Source: Planctomycetaceae bacterium
Lineage (GTDB): Bacteria > Planctomycetota > Phycisphaerae > UBA1845 > UTPLA1
Assembly: GCA_006969385.1 (NCBI GenBank)
Contig: CP030884.1
Location: 186,001 to 250,000, forward strand
Direction of reading: 5' to 3'
Length of the DNA: 64,000 bases
Shown here: piece after piece, positions 37,281 to 46,214 of the stretch
Position numbering within the stretch: the first letter of the stretch is position 1
Layout of the letters: every line of letters begins with the position of its first letter
Notes under the pieces: model-generated
Databases searched by the model: none
Seen by the model: the letters and a program-made list of their open reading frames with translations, nothing else
What the model was told of the DNA's origin: nothing
Translations under genes and position numbers: made by a program

Positions 37281-37309
37281 TTGACAGACGGACTAAAAAT
37301 GGGTGTTAT
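37281..37309 (+). promoter_or_regulatory. Near-consensus sigma70 promoter
   Basis: TTGACA (37281-37286), a 17-bp spacer and TGTTAT (37304-37309). It would start transcription near 37316, giving a leader of about 70 nt for the gene at 37386. Confidence 0.75.
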
Positions 37310-37385
37310 CTTGGGCTTCGGCAACCGTTTATGAAGAATCGCACGCTAGGGTTTACTAAGGGTTACCCATAAGGAAACGCCTCAC

Positions 37386-37859
37386 ATGGCTAAGAGCAAG
37401 ACCAAGACGACCAAGTCGAAGGCCAAAACCAAAAAGAAGAAAAAGCCAAAAAAATCCACGGAGTCTGAAATCGAAGAGACTGAGGACTCGGACGAGGTCA
37501 CCGAAGACGACGATGCCAGTTCCGACGACGCCGAAGATTTGGATGTTTCAGACGACGCGGATGACGGTGATTCCGACGACGATTCAGATGCGGACAGCGA
37601 TTCCGATTCGGATGACTCGGGTTCCGATTCGGACGGCGACGGTGACGACGCCAGCGGCAACAAATCGAATGCCAAGCGCGGTCGACCGTCAAAGGAACCG
37701 CCCCCGCCCAAGCTGTGGCGGCTGATCGGTTCGTCTCCCGAGGGCACCAGCGTCACGCTCGGTCGCTATGTCACCAAGGAAGAAGCCGAACCCGAACTCG
37801 AGCGCATGCGTGACGACGGCTTTTACGAAAAGCTGAAAATCGTCAAATTTGAGGAGTAA
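37386..37859 (+). CDS. Charge-polarised low-complexity protein with AT-hook-like motif
   Basis: A 157-aa protein in three parts. Residues 1-25 are Lys/Thr-rich (MAKSKTKTTKSKAKTKKKKK). Residues about 27-90 are an acidic Asp/Ser/Glu tract. Then KRGRPSKEPPPP, an AT-hook-like GRP core, leads into a folded C terminus (KLWRLIGSSPEGTSVTLGRY and EEAEPELERMRDDGFYEKLK). There is no signal peptide, so it is cytoplasmic. AAGGA lies upstream of the ATG and the gene has a strong promoter. The design recalls bacterial histone-H1-like or nucleoid proteins, or acidic chaperone tails; this is inference. The C-terminal domain is not recognised. Confidence 0.75.
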   Translation: MAKSKTKTTKSKAKTKKKKKPKKSTESEIEETEDSDEVTEDDDASSDDAEDLDVSDDADDGDSDDDSDADSDSDSDDSGSDSDGDGDDASGNKSNAKRGRPSKEPPPPKLWRLIGSSPEGTSVTLGRYVTKEEAEPELERMRDDGFYEKLKIVKFEE

Positions 37860-38208
37860 TTGTCGAGTCCTTGTGTCCGAGAATATTTAATCAGCACTAA
37901 ATTCATCCGATTTATTCTAAACAATTCGATATTTTTGAAAGTGGCGGCCTTTTGAAAGGTGCGGGGCACCCAGTAGAATACGTTGGTATAGGTGGGGGTT
38001 ACGCTTCATTCTTCTCACATGCGAAGAATCTTCGTCGCCCGGCAGTTCGCAGACTACTTTTTCGTTAATAGTGTGCTGCCACAGCCAAGCTACATCTTGG
38101 CCGTAGGGACTGTCCAAAAAAATCGCTTACGAGAATACGGATTCGATTGAACCCGTTCCATCCCGATCATTTCATTCATTCGAGCAGCCTGACTTTTGGA
38201 GGCAAGGC
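37860..38208. other. Intergenic region before the PQQ-dehydrogenase fusion
   Basis: AT-rich at 37885-37935. A 66-codon minus-strand frame (37917-38117) has no supporting motif. A GGTGCGGGGCACCC segment at 37960-37973 resembles a partial B repeat. The ribosome binding site of the next gene (TTGGAGG) is at its end. No clear promoter assigned. Confidence 0.4.
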
Positions 38209-41200
38209 ATGATTAAACGGATTTCTGTAGTTGCGACCTTAGCGGTCGCCATGACAACGGCATCCGCCGCATGGGCCCAAACGGAGTGGTCCAACGCGAC
38301 GGGCGAAACGCGTGTGCGTTTCGATGAAAGCAGTCTTTCCAAGGCGGGCCTAACGCTCGAGCTTTTGGATGGCAACGCAGCGCGCGAGTTGGATCGCTTG
38401 TCCCCCAGTCTCCAGGTCAATGAGAAATCATCCATCGTGACAGGCAGCGACCTACGCCTTTTGTTCAGCAATATCGCACACGAACAAGCGCTGCGAATCG
38501 CGTCGAAGGATGCGGTTGTCACGCTGGAGGGCGTAACGCTGACGGTGCATCAAGACGACGAAAAGTCGATCTGCGTCGTGGACGCGAAAAGCGGCAAGGT
38601 TCTGTTGCGCAGCGACGATACGCACGGAGCGTTTTCGACCATCGATGGCGAACTTCGATTTGACGTCGGTTCACTGCGCATCACCGACGAATTAGCAAAG
38701 CAGCTTGGCGACGCATCGCTTGAAGGGATCGCAGTCGCCTCCATGACCATCGATGCCACTTTCGATGTCGTCTATTCTGAAACCCTCAATCAGTCTCGGG
38801 AACGTGACGATGCACGCCCCACCCCGACGGGTGCACCCCGCGGTGTGATCGGCCCCGACGTGATTGTCGGTGATCTGCACAACATTACGAGTTGGGGTTC
38901 GGTCGGTGGTATCACCGCGTTTTCCGTCGGTACCACGTCATGCAACGTTGGTGACCAGAATCTGAACTGGACCGATACCAACGATCAGAATTTGCACCCC
39001 GTGATTGGGCAAAACATTTTGCGGTACCGTGTGTTGGCCGATGGCACATCCCGCTTCGAACAGATCGGGCAAGCTTGGTTAAAGCATGGTTTCTGCGCGT
39101 TGCAGGGTAACATTTGTCCGCCCTGTTCACCGGCGGGCGGTGGTTGCGGTGATGAGCTAGGTGTCGGCTGTTCCGACCCGTATGGCGCTGGTCTCAACGG
39201 TTCGCAAGGCGGCCTCGGACCGAAATTCCAAGTCAACCCGCACACCGGTGTGTTCGCCAGTCCTCACTTTATGGAAGACGTGACGGGCAACGCCATATAC
39301 AAGCGTACGCAAGTACACATTGCCGATATCGACCCCGCCGTCATCGGCTCGGCCAGTTATTTTGTAACCGGCCAGTACGTCACTCAGGACGATTCGGCTT
39401 TCGGCAACCAGGATAACAACGAGTCCTATCGCCCGCTCACGATCAGCGGTTCGGGCACCAATTGGAACTTCAACCTCGCCGGCTCGACGCAGCGCGAGGA
39501 AGCGGGCATCCGCGCGTGGCAAGATACCAATGCGCGAGTCGAAGAACTCGATGTACGCGTACCCAACGAAGGGCTGCTCATTGTCGCCATGGAAGCCACC
39601 GACTTGGGCAACGGCAATTACCACTACGAATATGCCGTTCAGAATCTCAACTCCGATCGTGCCGTACGCAGCTTCAAAGTGCCGCTGCCTTCTGGGGCAC
39701 TCGTTGAGAATATCGAATTCCACGATGTTGACTATCACAGTGATGAACCCTTTGACGGTACCGATTGGACCGCCACCGTGGCGAGCGACGGCATCACGTG
39801 GTCCACACAGACGTTCAACGAAAACCCCGACGCCAACGCATTGCGCTGGGGCACGCTTTACAACTTCCGCTTCGATGTAAACGTATCGCCGGCAACCGGC
39901 ACGCTCGAATTCGGCTTGTTCAAGCCGGGAACGCCTAGTTCGGTCTCCGCCGGTATGACGGCCCCGATGGGCGCGTTTGTCATTGCCGACTGTAATGAGA
40001 ACGGCGTCCTCGACGATCAGGATATCGCCAATGGCGACAGCACCGACTGCAACGGCAACGGCTTCCCCGATGAGTGCGAACCCGGCGGCGAAATCACCAC
40101 CGTCGAATACGCCACCGGATTCTCCACACCGATTTACGTGACGGCGGCGCCCGGCGATCCGTCGCGCCTGTTCGTTGTCGAACAGTTCGGCACGATTCGC
40201 ATCGTCGATACGGCAACACGCAATACGTTGATCGATCCGTTCCTGAATATCGCCGCCAAGATCAGCACCGGCGGCGAGCGCGGTCTCTTTGCCATGGCGT
40301 TCCACCCGGATTACGCCAACAACGGCAAGTTCTACGTAAGCTACACCAATACGAATGGCGATTCGGAGTTGGCCGAATACACCGTTTCCGCCGATCCGAA
40401 CATCGCGGATGACACCAGCGAGGTCATTATTCGCACGATCGCGCAGGATTTCCCCAACCATAACGGCGGCATGATCGCCTTCGGCCCCGATGGCATGCTC
40501 TATCTCGGCTTGGGTGATGGCGGCGCTGCCGACGATCCATTCGAACGCGCTCAATCCGAGTCGTCGTTGTTGGGCAAGATGTTACGCTTCGACGTCGATA
40601 GCCCCGGCAACAATTACATCCCTGCCGATAACCCCGTCAGCATGACGCTGCCGGAAGTGTGGGCCAAGGGTCTGCGCAATCCGTGGCGCTTCAGCTTTGA
40701 CCGGCACACCGGTGACATGTACATCGCCGACGTGGGCCAAAGCGCGCGAGAAGAAATCAATCGCCAACCCGCATCCAGCACCGGCGGTGAGAACTACGGT
40801 TGGGACTGTCGCGAAGGTAACATCGCCGCGCCGAGTTTTGAAGATTTCAACGTCGGTTGTAACCCGAATGGCCCCGGCTTGACGGACCCGATTCGTGTCG
40901 AACAGTACGGTGTATCCGGCACGTGTTCGATCACGGGCGGCTTCATGTATCGCGGTTGCGAAATACCCGCGTTGTCCGGCACGTACTTCTATGCCGACTT
41001 CTGTGGCGATTACATCCGCAGCTTCAAGATGGATAACGGCAACGTCGTGGACTTCCAGGATCGCACAGTCGATCTGCAACCCACCAGCGGCGGCAGCATT
41101 AGTTCGATCGTTTCCTTCGGTGAAGACGCCGACGGCGAGATTTACATCGTGTCGAACCAAGGCACGATCTATAAGATCGTTTCCGCCACCGCGACCGAAG

Positions 41201-42651
41201 ATAGCTGCGGCAACGGCGTGCTCGATCCGGGCGAAGAATGCGAAAACCCGGATGGCATTTCTTGCGACTGCAACTGTCAGAACAAGACACCGAACCTCGC
41301 ACCGGCAGCACTCGACGATAACTTCGAAATGGACATGGGTTGGACTTCGCAGCCCTTCGGTCCGGTTGTCGGTGCCTGGGAGCGCGGCGTGCCGGTCGAC
41401 GATCCCGGTTCGAGCTTCGACCCGACCACCGATGGTGACGGCAGCGGTAGCGCCTACGTGACCGGTCTCGTTAATGAAGACGTCGATAACGGTACGGCGG
41501 CGTTGATTTCACCGACGATCGATACGTCGGCGAGTCCGTTCTTGCTGTCCTATCAGTACTTCCTCGGTCTGGCCGATCAATCCGGCGTCGATCGCTTGCA
41601 GGTGTTGGTGAGCAACAACGGTTCATCCGGTCCGTTCTTCCCGATCGCGATTCACAACACCGATACGGCGGGCCAATGGGTGCAGCGCGACTTCTATCCC
41701 GCCGAGCTGGCCACGCGCGGTGTTACGCCATCGGCCAATACGGTGGTGATGTTCCTCATCAACGATAGCGGCGCGCCGACAACCGTCGAAGCCGGTATCG
41801 ACGCATTCCTGATCGCACCGGTCATCATCGACGACTGTAACGTCAACTGTCTCAGCGATGCCGACGAAATCGCCAGCGGTGTTGTATTTGACTGTAACGA
41901 CAACGGTTTGCCCGATGAATGCGAAACCGGCGTCGAAACGTGCGACTGTGACAACAACGGCATCAATGATGCGCTCGACATCGCTAGTGGCGCAGTCGGT
42001 GACTGTAACAACAACGGCTTGCCCGATACCTGCGATATTGCAGCAGGGACGGAATCCGACTGTGACGGTGGCCCGATTGGCAACCCCGCTGGCGGTATGG
42101 CGATTCTCGGCAGCTTCTGTGCCGGTTGTCACGGCCCGATGGGTACCGGCGGCCCCGGATTGCCCGGCCCCAACATTCGCGGACGCGACCGCACATTCGT
42201 ATCGAACAAGCTGTTGCCGCCGACCGATCACCCGGGCGGTGCCTTCGTGAACTTCACGCAGGATGACTTCGCTAACATCGAAGCCTTCCTGTCCGACACA
42301 GGTGCCAAGGCACGACCCGACTCGATTCCGGATAGCTGTCAGTCGGGCACGTTGACCGACTGCGACAACGACGGCATCAGCGATGGTTGCGAATTGGCCG
42401 CCGGCACGCAATCCGACACCAACTTTGACGGCTTAATGGACGATTGCGATGAGACGTTCTGTCCCGGTGCCGATGCGGGCGATATCAACGAAGATGGTGC
42501 GACCGACGGTCGCGACATCGGCCTGTTGATCGATGCCTACCTGGGCGGTTCAATCTCGGCCAGCCAGCTCTGTTCGGTTGACTTCGATAACAGCGGCACG
42601 CTGACCACGGCGGATATTCCCGGCATGGTTGACGCCTTGTTGAATCAGTAA
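38209..42651 (+). CDS. Secreted PQQ-type sugar dehydrogenase fused to cytochrome c and dockerin-like module
   Basis: A 1480-aa exported protein (signal MIKRISVVATLAVAMTTASAAWA). Residues about 40-590 form a beta-rich region of unknown family. DCNENGVLDDQDIANGDSTD is a Ca-binding spacer. Residues about 628-994 are a soluble-glucose/sorbosone-dehydrogenase beta-propeller, with FVVEQFGTIRI, NHNGGMIAFGPDGMLYLGLG, KGLRNPWRFSFD and DVGQSAREEINR. A beta-sandwich and more DCNNNGLPD spacers precede a c-type heme site, CAGCH at 1304-1308. No obvious distal Met follows; a His in TDHPGG is a candidate ligand. A dockerin-like pair (GDINEDGATDGRDIGLLIDA, FDNSGTLTTADI) ends the protein. Dehydrogenase and its electron acceptor thus share one chain. 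TTGGAGG precedes the ATG. Confidence 0.88.
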   Translation: MIKRISVVATLAVAMTTASAAWAQTEWSNATGETRVRFDESSLSKAGLTLELLDGNAARELDRLSPSLQVNEKSSIVTGSDLRLLFSNIAHEQALRIASKDAVVTLEGVTLTVHQDDEKSICVVDAKSGKVLLRSDDTHGAFSTIDGELRFDVGSLRITDELAKQLGDASLEGIAVASMTIDATFDVVYSETLNQSRERDDARPTPTGAPRGVIGPDVIVGDLHNITSWGSVGGITAFSVGTTSCNVGDQNLNWTDTNDQNLHPVIGQNILRYRVLADGTSRFEQIGQAWLKHGFCALQGNICPPCSPAGGGCGDELGVGCSDPYGAGLNGSQGGLGPKFQVNPHTGVFASPHFMEDVTGNAIYKRTQVHIADIDPAVIGSASYFVTGQYVTQDDSAFGNQDNNESYRPLTISGSGTNWNFNLAGSTQREEAGIRAWQDTNARVEELDVRVPNEGLLIVAMEATDLGNGNYHYEYAVQNLNSDRAVRSFKVPLPSGALVENIEFHDVDYHSDEPFDGTDWTATVASDGITWSTQTFNENPDANALRWGTLYNFRFDVNVSPATGTLEFGLFKPGTPSSVSAGMTAPMGAFVIADCNENGVLDDQDIANGDSTDCNGNGFPDECEPGGEITTVEYATGFSTPIYVTAAPGDPSRLFVVEQFGTIRIVDTATRNTLIDPFLNIAAKISTGGERGLFAMAFHPDYANNGKFYVSYTNTNGDSELAEYTVSADPNIADDTSEVIIRTIAQDFPNHNGGMIAFGPDGMLYLGLGDGGAADDPFERAQSESSLLGKMLRFDVDSPGNNYIPADNPVSMTLPEVWAKGLRNPWRFSFDRHTGDMYIADVGQSAREEINRQPASSTGGENYGWDCREGNIAAPSFEDFNVGCNPNGPGLTDPIRVEQYGVSGTCSITGGFMYRGCEIPALSGTYFYADFCGDYIRSFKMDNGNVVDFQDRTVDLQPTSGGSISSIVSFGEDADGEIYIVSNQGTIYKIVSATATEDSCGNGVLDPGEECENPDGISCDCNCQNKTPNLAPAALDDNFEMDMGWTSQPFGPVVGAWERGVPVDDPGSSFDPTTDGDGSGSAYVTGLVNEDVDNGTAALISPTIDTSASPFLLSYQYFLGLADQSGVDRLQVLVSNNGSSGPFFPIAIHNTDTAGQWVQRDFYPAELATRGVTPSANTVVMFLINDSGAPTTVEAGIDAFLIAPVIIDDCNVNCLSDADEIASGVVFDCNDNGLPDECETGVETCDCDNNGINDALDIASGAVGDCNNNGLPDTCDIAAGTESDCDGGPIGNPAGGMAILGSFCAGCHGPMGTGGPGLPGPNIRGRDRTFVSNKLLPPTDHPGGAFVNFTQDDFANIEAFLSDTGAKARPDSIPDSCQSGTLTDCDNDGISDGCELAAGTQSDTNFDGLMDDCDETFCPGADAGDINEDGATDGRDIGLLIDAYLGGSISASQLCSVDFDNSGTLTTADIPGMVDALLNQ

Positions 42652-42677
42652 ACCGATACTTCGTTATCCAACAACAG

Positions 42678-42717
42678 GCCCGTTGCAATGCATGTGTGCG
42701 TTGCAACGGGCTTTTTT
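42678..42717 (+). terminator. Rho-independent terminator after the PQQ-dehydrogenase fusion
   Basis: Perfect 11-bp stem GCCCGTTGCAA/TTGCAACGGGC with a 12-nt loop, followed by six T residues, 27 bp after the stop. Confidence 0.93.
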
Positions 42718-42782
42718 CATGCGCACCGGACGAGTGATCCAACGTGTCGAACGTGACAACGACAAACGCTGCGGCTTCGTGC

Positions 42783-42788
42783 TACACT
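42783..42788 (+). promoter_or_regulatory. -10-like box TACACT directly before the ATG
   Basis: TACACT ends eight nt before the ATG at 42797 and no ribosome binding site is present; a leaderless transcript is likely. The -35 is weak (ACGACA region), so this rests mainly on position and the terminator just upstream. Confidence 0.35.
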
Positions 42789-42796
42789 TGCGTGAT

Positions 42797-43603
42797 ATGA
42801 CCAGCTCGCAATCGACCAGCCTGATCGCGCTTACGCCCGACTTTGAAACGCGCCGCACTGCTGTTGCCGTTGGTAAAGTCTTGTCGGTCGACGCGCAATC
42901 CTCGACTGAGCTTTCCAGCTGGGCAGCTGAGTTGCAAACGTCAAACAGTGGGACGGCTTCTAATCAGCCAACAGCGCTGCGCTTGGTCGGCTGGCTCGAT
43001 CGCTATCTGGAAGCGGGCGATGTGGATGCCCGGCTCGAACTTCGCAAGCTGTTGGTCGACTGCTTACCAGCATGGCGCGACGCCAATGTCGGCGAGCTTA
43101 TTTTACCGTTCGCATCCGCCGGCAGCGCAACGTCCGACGACGACCGCGCGCATCGTTTGGTCGATTTTTTTACCAACCTGCGCTTCGAGTTCGGCATGGC
43201 CGCCGTGCGAATACACGTATCGCTTGCCGAACACGGCTACCCGGCAACGCCGCGCGAACTGCGCCGCCTGATCGACGAGGCGAACTCGCCGTGGGTCGTC
43301 GCATCCGCCCCACCGTTGGACGGAACGTGCCCCCTGCCGGCGGGTTTCTTTCAACTCTTGGGCCACCGCATCGCGTCGTTGTGCTTTCGCGATTCGGAAC
43401 AAGTTCGTCAGACCTTGACCAGCGGCGGATCGACGAAAGCCGACGGCGTGAATCCAATGCAATTCGTTTGCGAGAGGAATCACCGCCCGTTGATTATCAT
43501 TGAAGATGGCGAGCCGTCGGCCGAGCTTCTTCAACAACTATCCCAAATCGAAACGGTCTATGCCCAAAGCGCCAAAATTGACCGGCAGGCAACCGCTTCC
43601 TAG
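42797..43603 (+). CDS. Unknown soluble protein upstream of lon
   Basis: A mostly helical cytoplasmic protein of 268 aa with no signal peptide. Features include LRLVGWLDRYLEAGDVDARL, HRLVDFFTNLRFEFGMAAVR, YPATPRELRRLIDEAN and a C-terminal strand/helix RPLIIIEDGEPSAELLQQL. I do not recognise the family. The ATG at 42797 follows a terminator and a -10-like box; the longer frame to 42683 would run through the terminator. It ends 22 bp before lon, so co-transcription with lon and a link to protein quality control are plausible. Confidence 0.65.
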   Translation: MTSSQSTSLIALTPDFETRRTAVAVGKVLSVDAQSSTELSSWAAELQTSNSGTASNQPTALRLVGWLDRYLEAGDVDARLELRKLLVDCLPAWRDANVGELILPFASAGSATSDDDRAHRLVDFFTNLRFEFGMAAVRIHVSLAEHGYPATPRELRRLIDEANSPWVVASAPPLDGTCPLPAGFFQLLGHRIASLCFRDSEQVRQTLTSGGSTKADGVNPMQFVCERNHRPLIIIEDGEPSAELLQQLSQIETVYAQSAKIDRQATAS

Positions 43604-43625
43604 ACTCGACCACGAGGAGGCGCGC

Positions 43626-46214
43626 ATGAGCCGCTACGACGCCCAACACGAACGGACTTTCTTTGCCCTGCCCGATACCGACGCCGAACCCGATGCGCCG
43701 GATCTCACCGAAGACGCGATCGATGAAATCGTGAACGAACTCGAGCCCACGATGACGTCGCTGCTCGGGCGCGACGAGGAAAACGAGAAGCCGATCTCGC
43801 GCGAAATCCCCGATACGCTGCCGGTACTCGCCGTCAAAGATACGGTCGTGTTTCCCGGCACCATCGTGCCGCTCACGGTCGGGCGCGAGAAATCCAAGCA
43901 ACTGGTCGAAGCCGTTTACAGCGGTAGCAAGATCCTTGGCATCACCGCCCAGCGCATGAGCAATGTCGAAGACCCGGGTCTCGAAGATTTGTATCGCGTC
44001 GGCACCGTGGTCACGATTCTCAAGCGGCTCGATCTGCAAGACGGCAACCAATCGATCATCGTGCACGGACTTACGCGTTTCGGCATCGAAGAGTTGTTGC
44101 AGACCGATCCGTATCTGGTTGCCAATGCGCATACGCGCGAAGATCAATACGAAGAAACGACGGAAATCGACGCGTTGGTCGAAACGGCGCGGCGCTTGGC
44201 GCGGCGTGTGATCGAGTTGACGCCCGGCGTACCCGAAGAAGCGCCGACGATCATGGAGAATATCGAGAAGCCCGGCGCGCTGGCCGATTTTCTCGCCGCC
44301 AACTTATCGATGGATTTGGTCAACAAGCAGGAGATACTGGAAACCTTCGATATCGGCAGCCGTCTGCGTAAGATCAATCGCGCCTTAGCGACGCAGCTCG
44401 AAATCCTCGAACTGTCCAACAAGATTCATAACCAGGTTAAGTCGGAAATCGATAAGACCCAGCGCGAGTATTACCTGCACGAACAATTGCAGGCGATTCA
44501 AAAAGAGCTGGGCATCACCGATGGGCGCGATAACGAAGCTGAGCGTTTGCGCGAGGCCATCGCAGCCGCCAAGATGCCCGAGCTGGTCGAGAAAGAAGCA
44601 TTGCGCGAACTCGAACGCTTGCAACGCACGCCGCAGGGTTCACCCGATTACAGCGGCATCATCGATTACCTCGAATGGATGTGCGAACTGCCCTGGTCAA
44701 AGTCGACGCGCGACAAACTCGATATCGATCGCGCTCGCGAGATTCTCGACGAAGACCATTACGGCCTCGATAAGATCAAGCGCCGCATTCTCGAATTCCT
44801 CGCCGTGCGCAAACTCAACCCCAAAGGTAAAGGCACGATCCTGTGTTTCTCCGGCCCCCCGGGGGTGGGTAAGACCTCGCTCGGGCGCAGCATCGCACGG
44901 GCCTTGGGACGCAACTTCATTCGCATGTCGGTCGGCGGCGTGCGCGACGAGGCGGATATTCGCGGCCATCGGCGCACCTACATCGGCTCCATCCCCGGTC
45001 GTGTGATTCAGGAGATTCGCAAGGCCGGCTCCAACAATCCGGTACTGATGCTGGATGAAGTAGACAAGATCGGCAGCGACTTTCGCGGCGACCCGGCATC
45101 GGCCCTGCTCGAAGTGCTCGACCCGGCACAAAACAACACGTTTCAGGATCACTATCTTGGCGTGCCGTTCGATTTGTCGAACGTGATGTTCATCTGCACG
45201 GCCAACTATATGGATCGCGTTCCCCACGCGCTGCGCGATCGCATGGAAGTGATCGAACTCGCCGGCTACACGCTGCACGACAAAAGCTATATCGCGAAGC
45301 GTTATCTGATTCCGCGCCGCATTGAAGCGTCTGGACTTAAAAAACAAAAAATCACTTTCACAGACGACGCCATCGAGCGCATCATCGAGTCTTATACGTC
45401 CGAAGCCGGCGTGCGCAATCTCGAACGCGAAATCGGATCGGTCTGTCGGGCGTTAGCCGCGCAGGTCGCCGAAAAGAAAAAGATCAAGAAAACGATAACA
45501 CCCAAGATCGTTGAAGACATACTCGGCCCCATCAAATACGAACCCGAACTGGCGTTGCGCACCAGCAGCCCGGGCGTGGTAACGGGCTTGGCCTGGACGC
45601 CCTTCGGTGGCGAGATATTGTTTGTCGAAGCCTCGGCCATGCCCGGTCGCGGCAACATTCAATTGACCGGCCAACTCGGCGATGTGATGCGCGAAAGCGC
45701 CATGGCGGCGATGAGCGTGGTGCGTTCGCGCGCGGCCGATTTCGGTGTCGACGCCAAAAAGCTCGCCGAGCGCGACGTGCACATTCACGTGCCCGCCGGT
45801 GCGATCCCCAAAGACGGCCCCTCTGCGGGCGTGGCCATGTTCACCGCAATTGTTTCACTCTTCACCGGGCGGGCCTGCCGCAGCGACGTAGGCATGACGG
45901 GTGAAATCACGCTGCGCGGTCTCGTGTTGCCCATCGGCGGGCTCAAAGAGAAAGCGCTGGCGGCACACCGCGCGGGGATTAAGACGGTCGTCATCCCTGC
46001 GCGTAACGAACGGCATCTGGTCGAAGTGCCGGAAGAGATTCGCAACAAGATCAAATTTGTGCCGGTGCAGCGCGTTGAAGAAGTGCTCGCAGCCGCATTA
46101 GAAAAGACGGCCAAACCAGTATCGTCGCCGTACAAGAAAAAGACCAAATCGCAAACCAAGAAGAAAGCGCGCAAGACCAAAAGCAAGCGCCGTAAGAATT
46201 CCAAAACGCGCTAA
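43626..46214 (+). CDS. lon: ATP-dependent Lon protease
   Basis: An 862-aa cytoplasmic AAA+ serine protease that degrades misfolded and regulatory proteins. The LON substrate domain begins LPVLAVKDTVVFPGTIVPL. A coiled region (HEQLQAIQKELGI) is followed by Walker A GPPGVGKTSLG, Walker B PVLMLDEVDKIG and the protease domain. The catalytic dyad is Ser733 (PKDGPSAGVAM) and Lys776 (GGLKEKAL, second Lys), 43 residues apart as in E. coli Lon. Unusually it ends with an about 27-residue Lys/Arg-rich tail (YKKKTKSQTKKKARKTKSKR). GAGGAGG precedes the ATG. The stop overlaps that of the convergent mtfA-like gene (shared CTAA). Confidence 0.97.
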   Translation: MSRYDAQHERTFFALPDTDAEPDAPDLTEDAIDEIVNELEPTMTSLLGRDEENEKPISREIPDTLPVLAVKDTVVFPGTIVPLTVGREKSKQLVEAVYSGSKILGITAQRMSNVEDPGLEDLYRVGTVVTILKRLDLQDGNQSIIVHGLTRFGIEELLQTDPYLVANAHTREDQYEETTEIDALVETARRLARRVIELTPGVPEEAPTIMENIEKPGALADFLAANLSMDLVNKQEILETFDIGSRLRKINRALATQLEILELSNKIHNQVKSEIDKTQREYYLHEQLQAIQKELGITDGRDNEAERLREAIAAAKMPELVEKEALRELERLQRTPQGSPDYSGIIDYLEWMCELPWSKSTRDKLDIDRAREILDEDHYGLDKIKRRILEFLAVRKLNPKGKGTILCFSGPPGVGKTSLGRSIARALGRNFIRMSVGGVRDEADIRGHRRTYIGSIPGRVIQEIRKAGSNNPVLMLDEVDKIGSDFRGDPASALLEVLDPAQNNTFQDHYLGVPFDLSNVMFICTANYMDRVPHALRDRMEVIELAGYTLHDKSYIAKRYLIPRRIEASGLKKQKITFTDDAIERIIESYTSEAGVRNLEREIGSVCRALAAQVAEKKKIKKTITPKIVEDILGPIKYEPELALRTSSPGVVTGLAWTPFGGEILFVEASAMPGRGNIQLTGQLGDVMRESAMAAMSVVRSRAADFGVDAKKLAERDVHIHVPAGAIPKDGPSAGVAMFTAIVSLFTGRACRSDVGMTGEITLRGLVLPIGGLKEKALAAHRAGIKTVVIPARNERHLVEVPEEIRNKIKFVPVQRVEEVLAAALEKTAKPVSSPYKKKTKSQTKKKARKTKSKRRKNSKTR

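Larger units (their letters stand above)
36980..37385. other. Divergent control region of the secreted-protein locus
   Basis: The 406 bp separate the giant Cys-rich gene (minus) from the charge-polarised gene (plus). It is unusually AT-rich for this genome, especially 37130-37235, and contains a 14-bp perfect palindrome and a near-consensus promoter, listed separately. Confidence 0.7.

Noticed and set aside
37917..38117. 66-codon minus-strand frame upstream of the PQQ-dehydrogenase fusion
   Set aside because: No ribosome binding site, motif or family resemblance; it crosses a partial GC-rich repeat and lies in the upstream region of a real gene.
39157..40554. Long open minus-strand frame (465 codons) opposite the PQQ-dehydrogenase fusion
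   Set aside because: Antisense shadow; the plus-strand protein has clear domains across the same interval.
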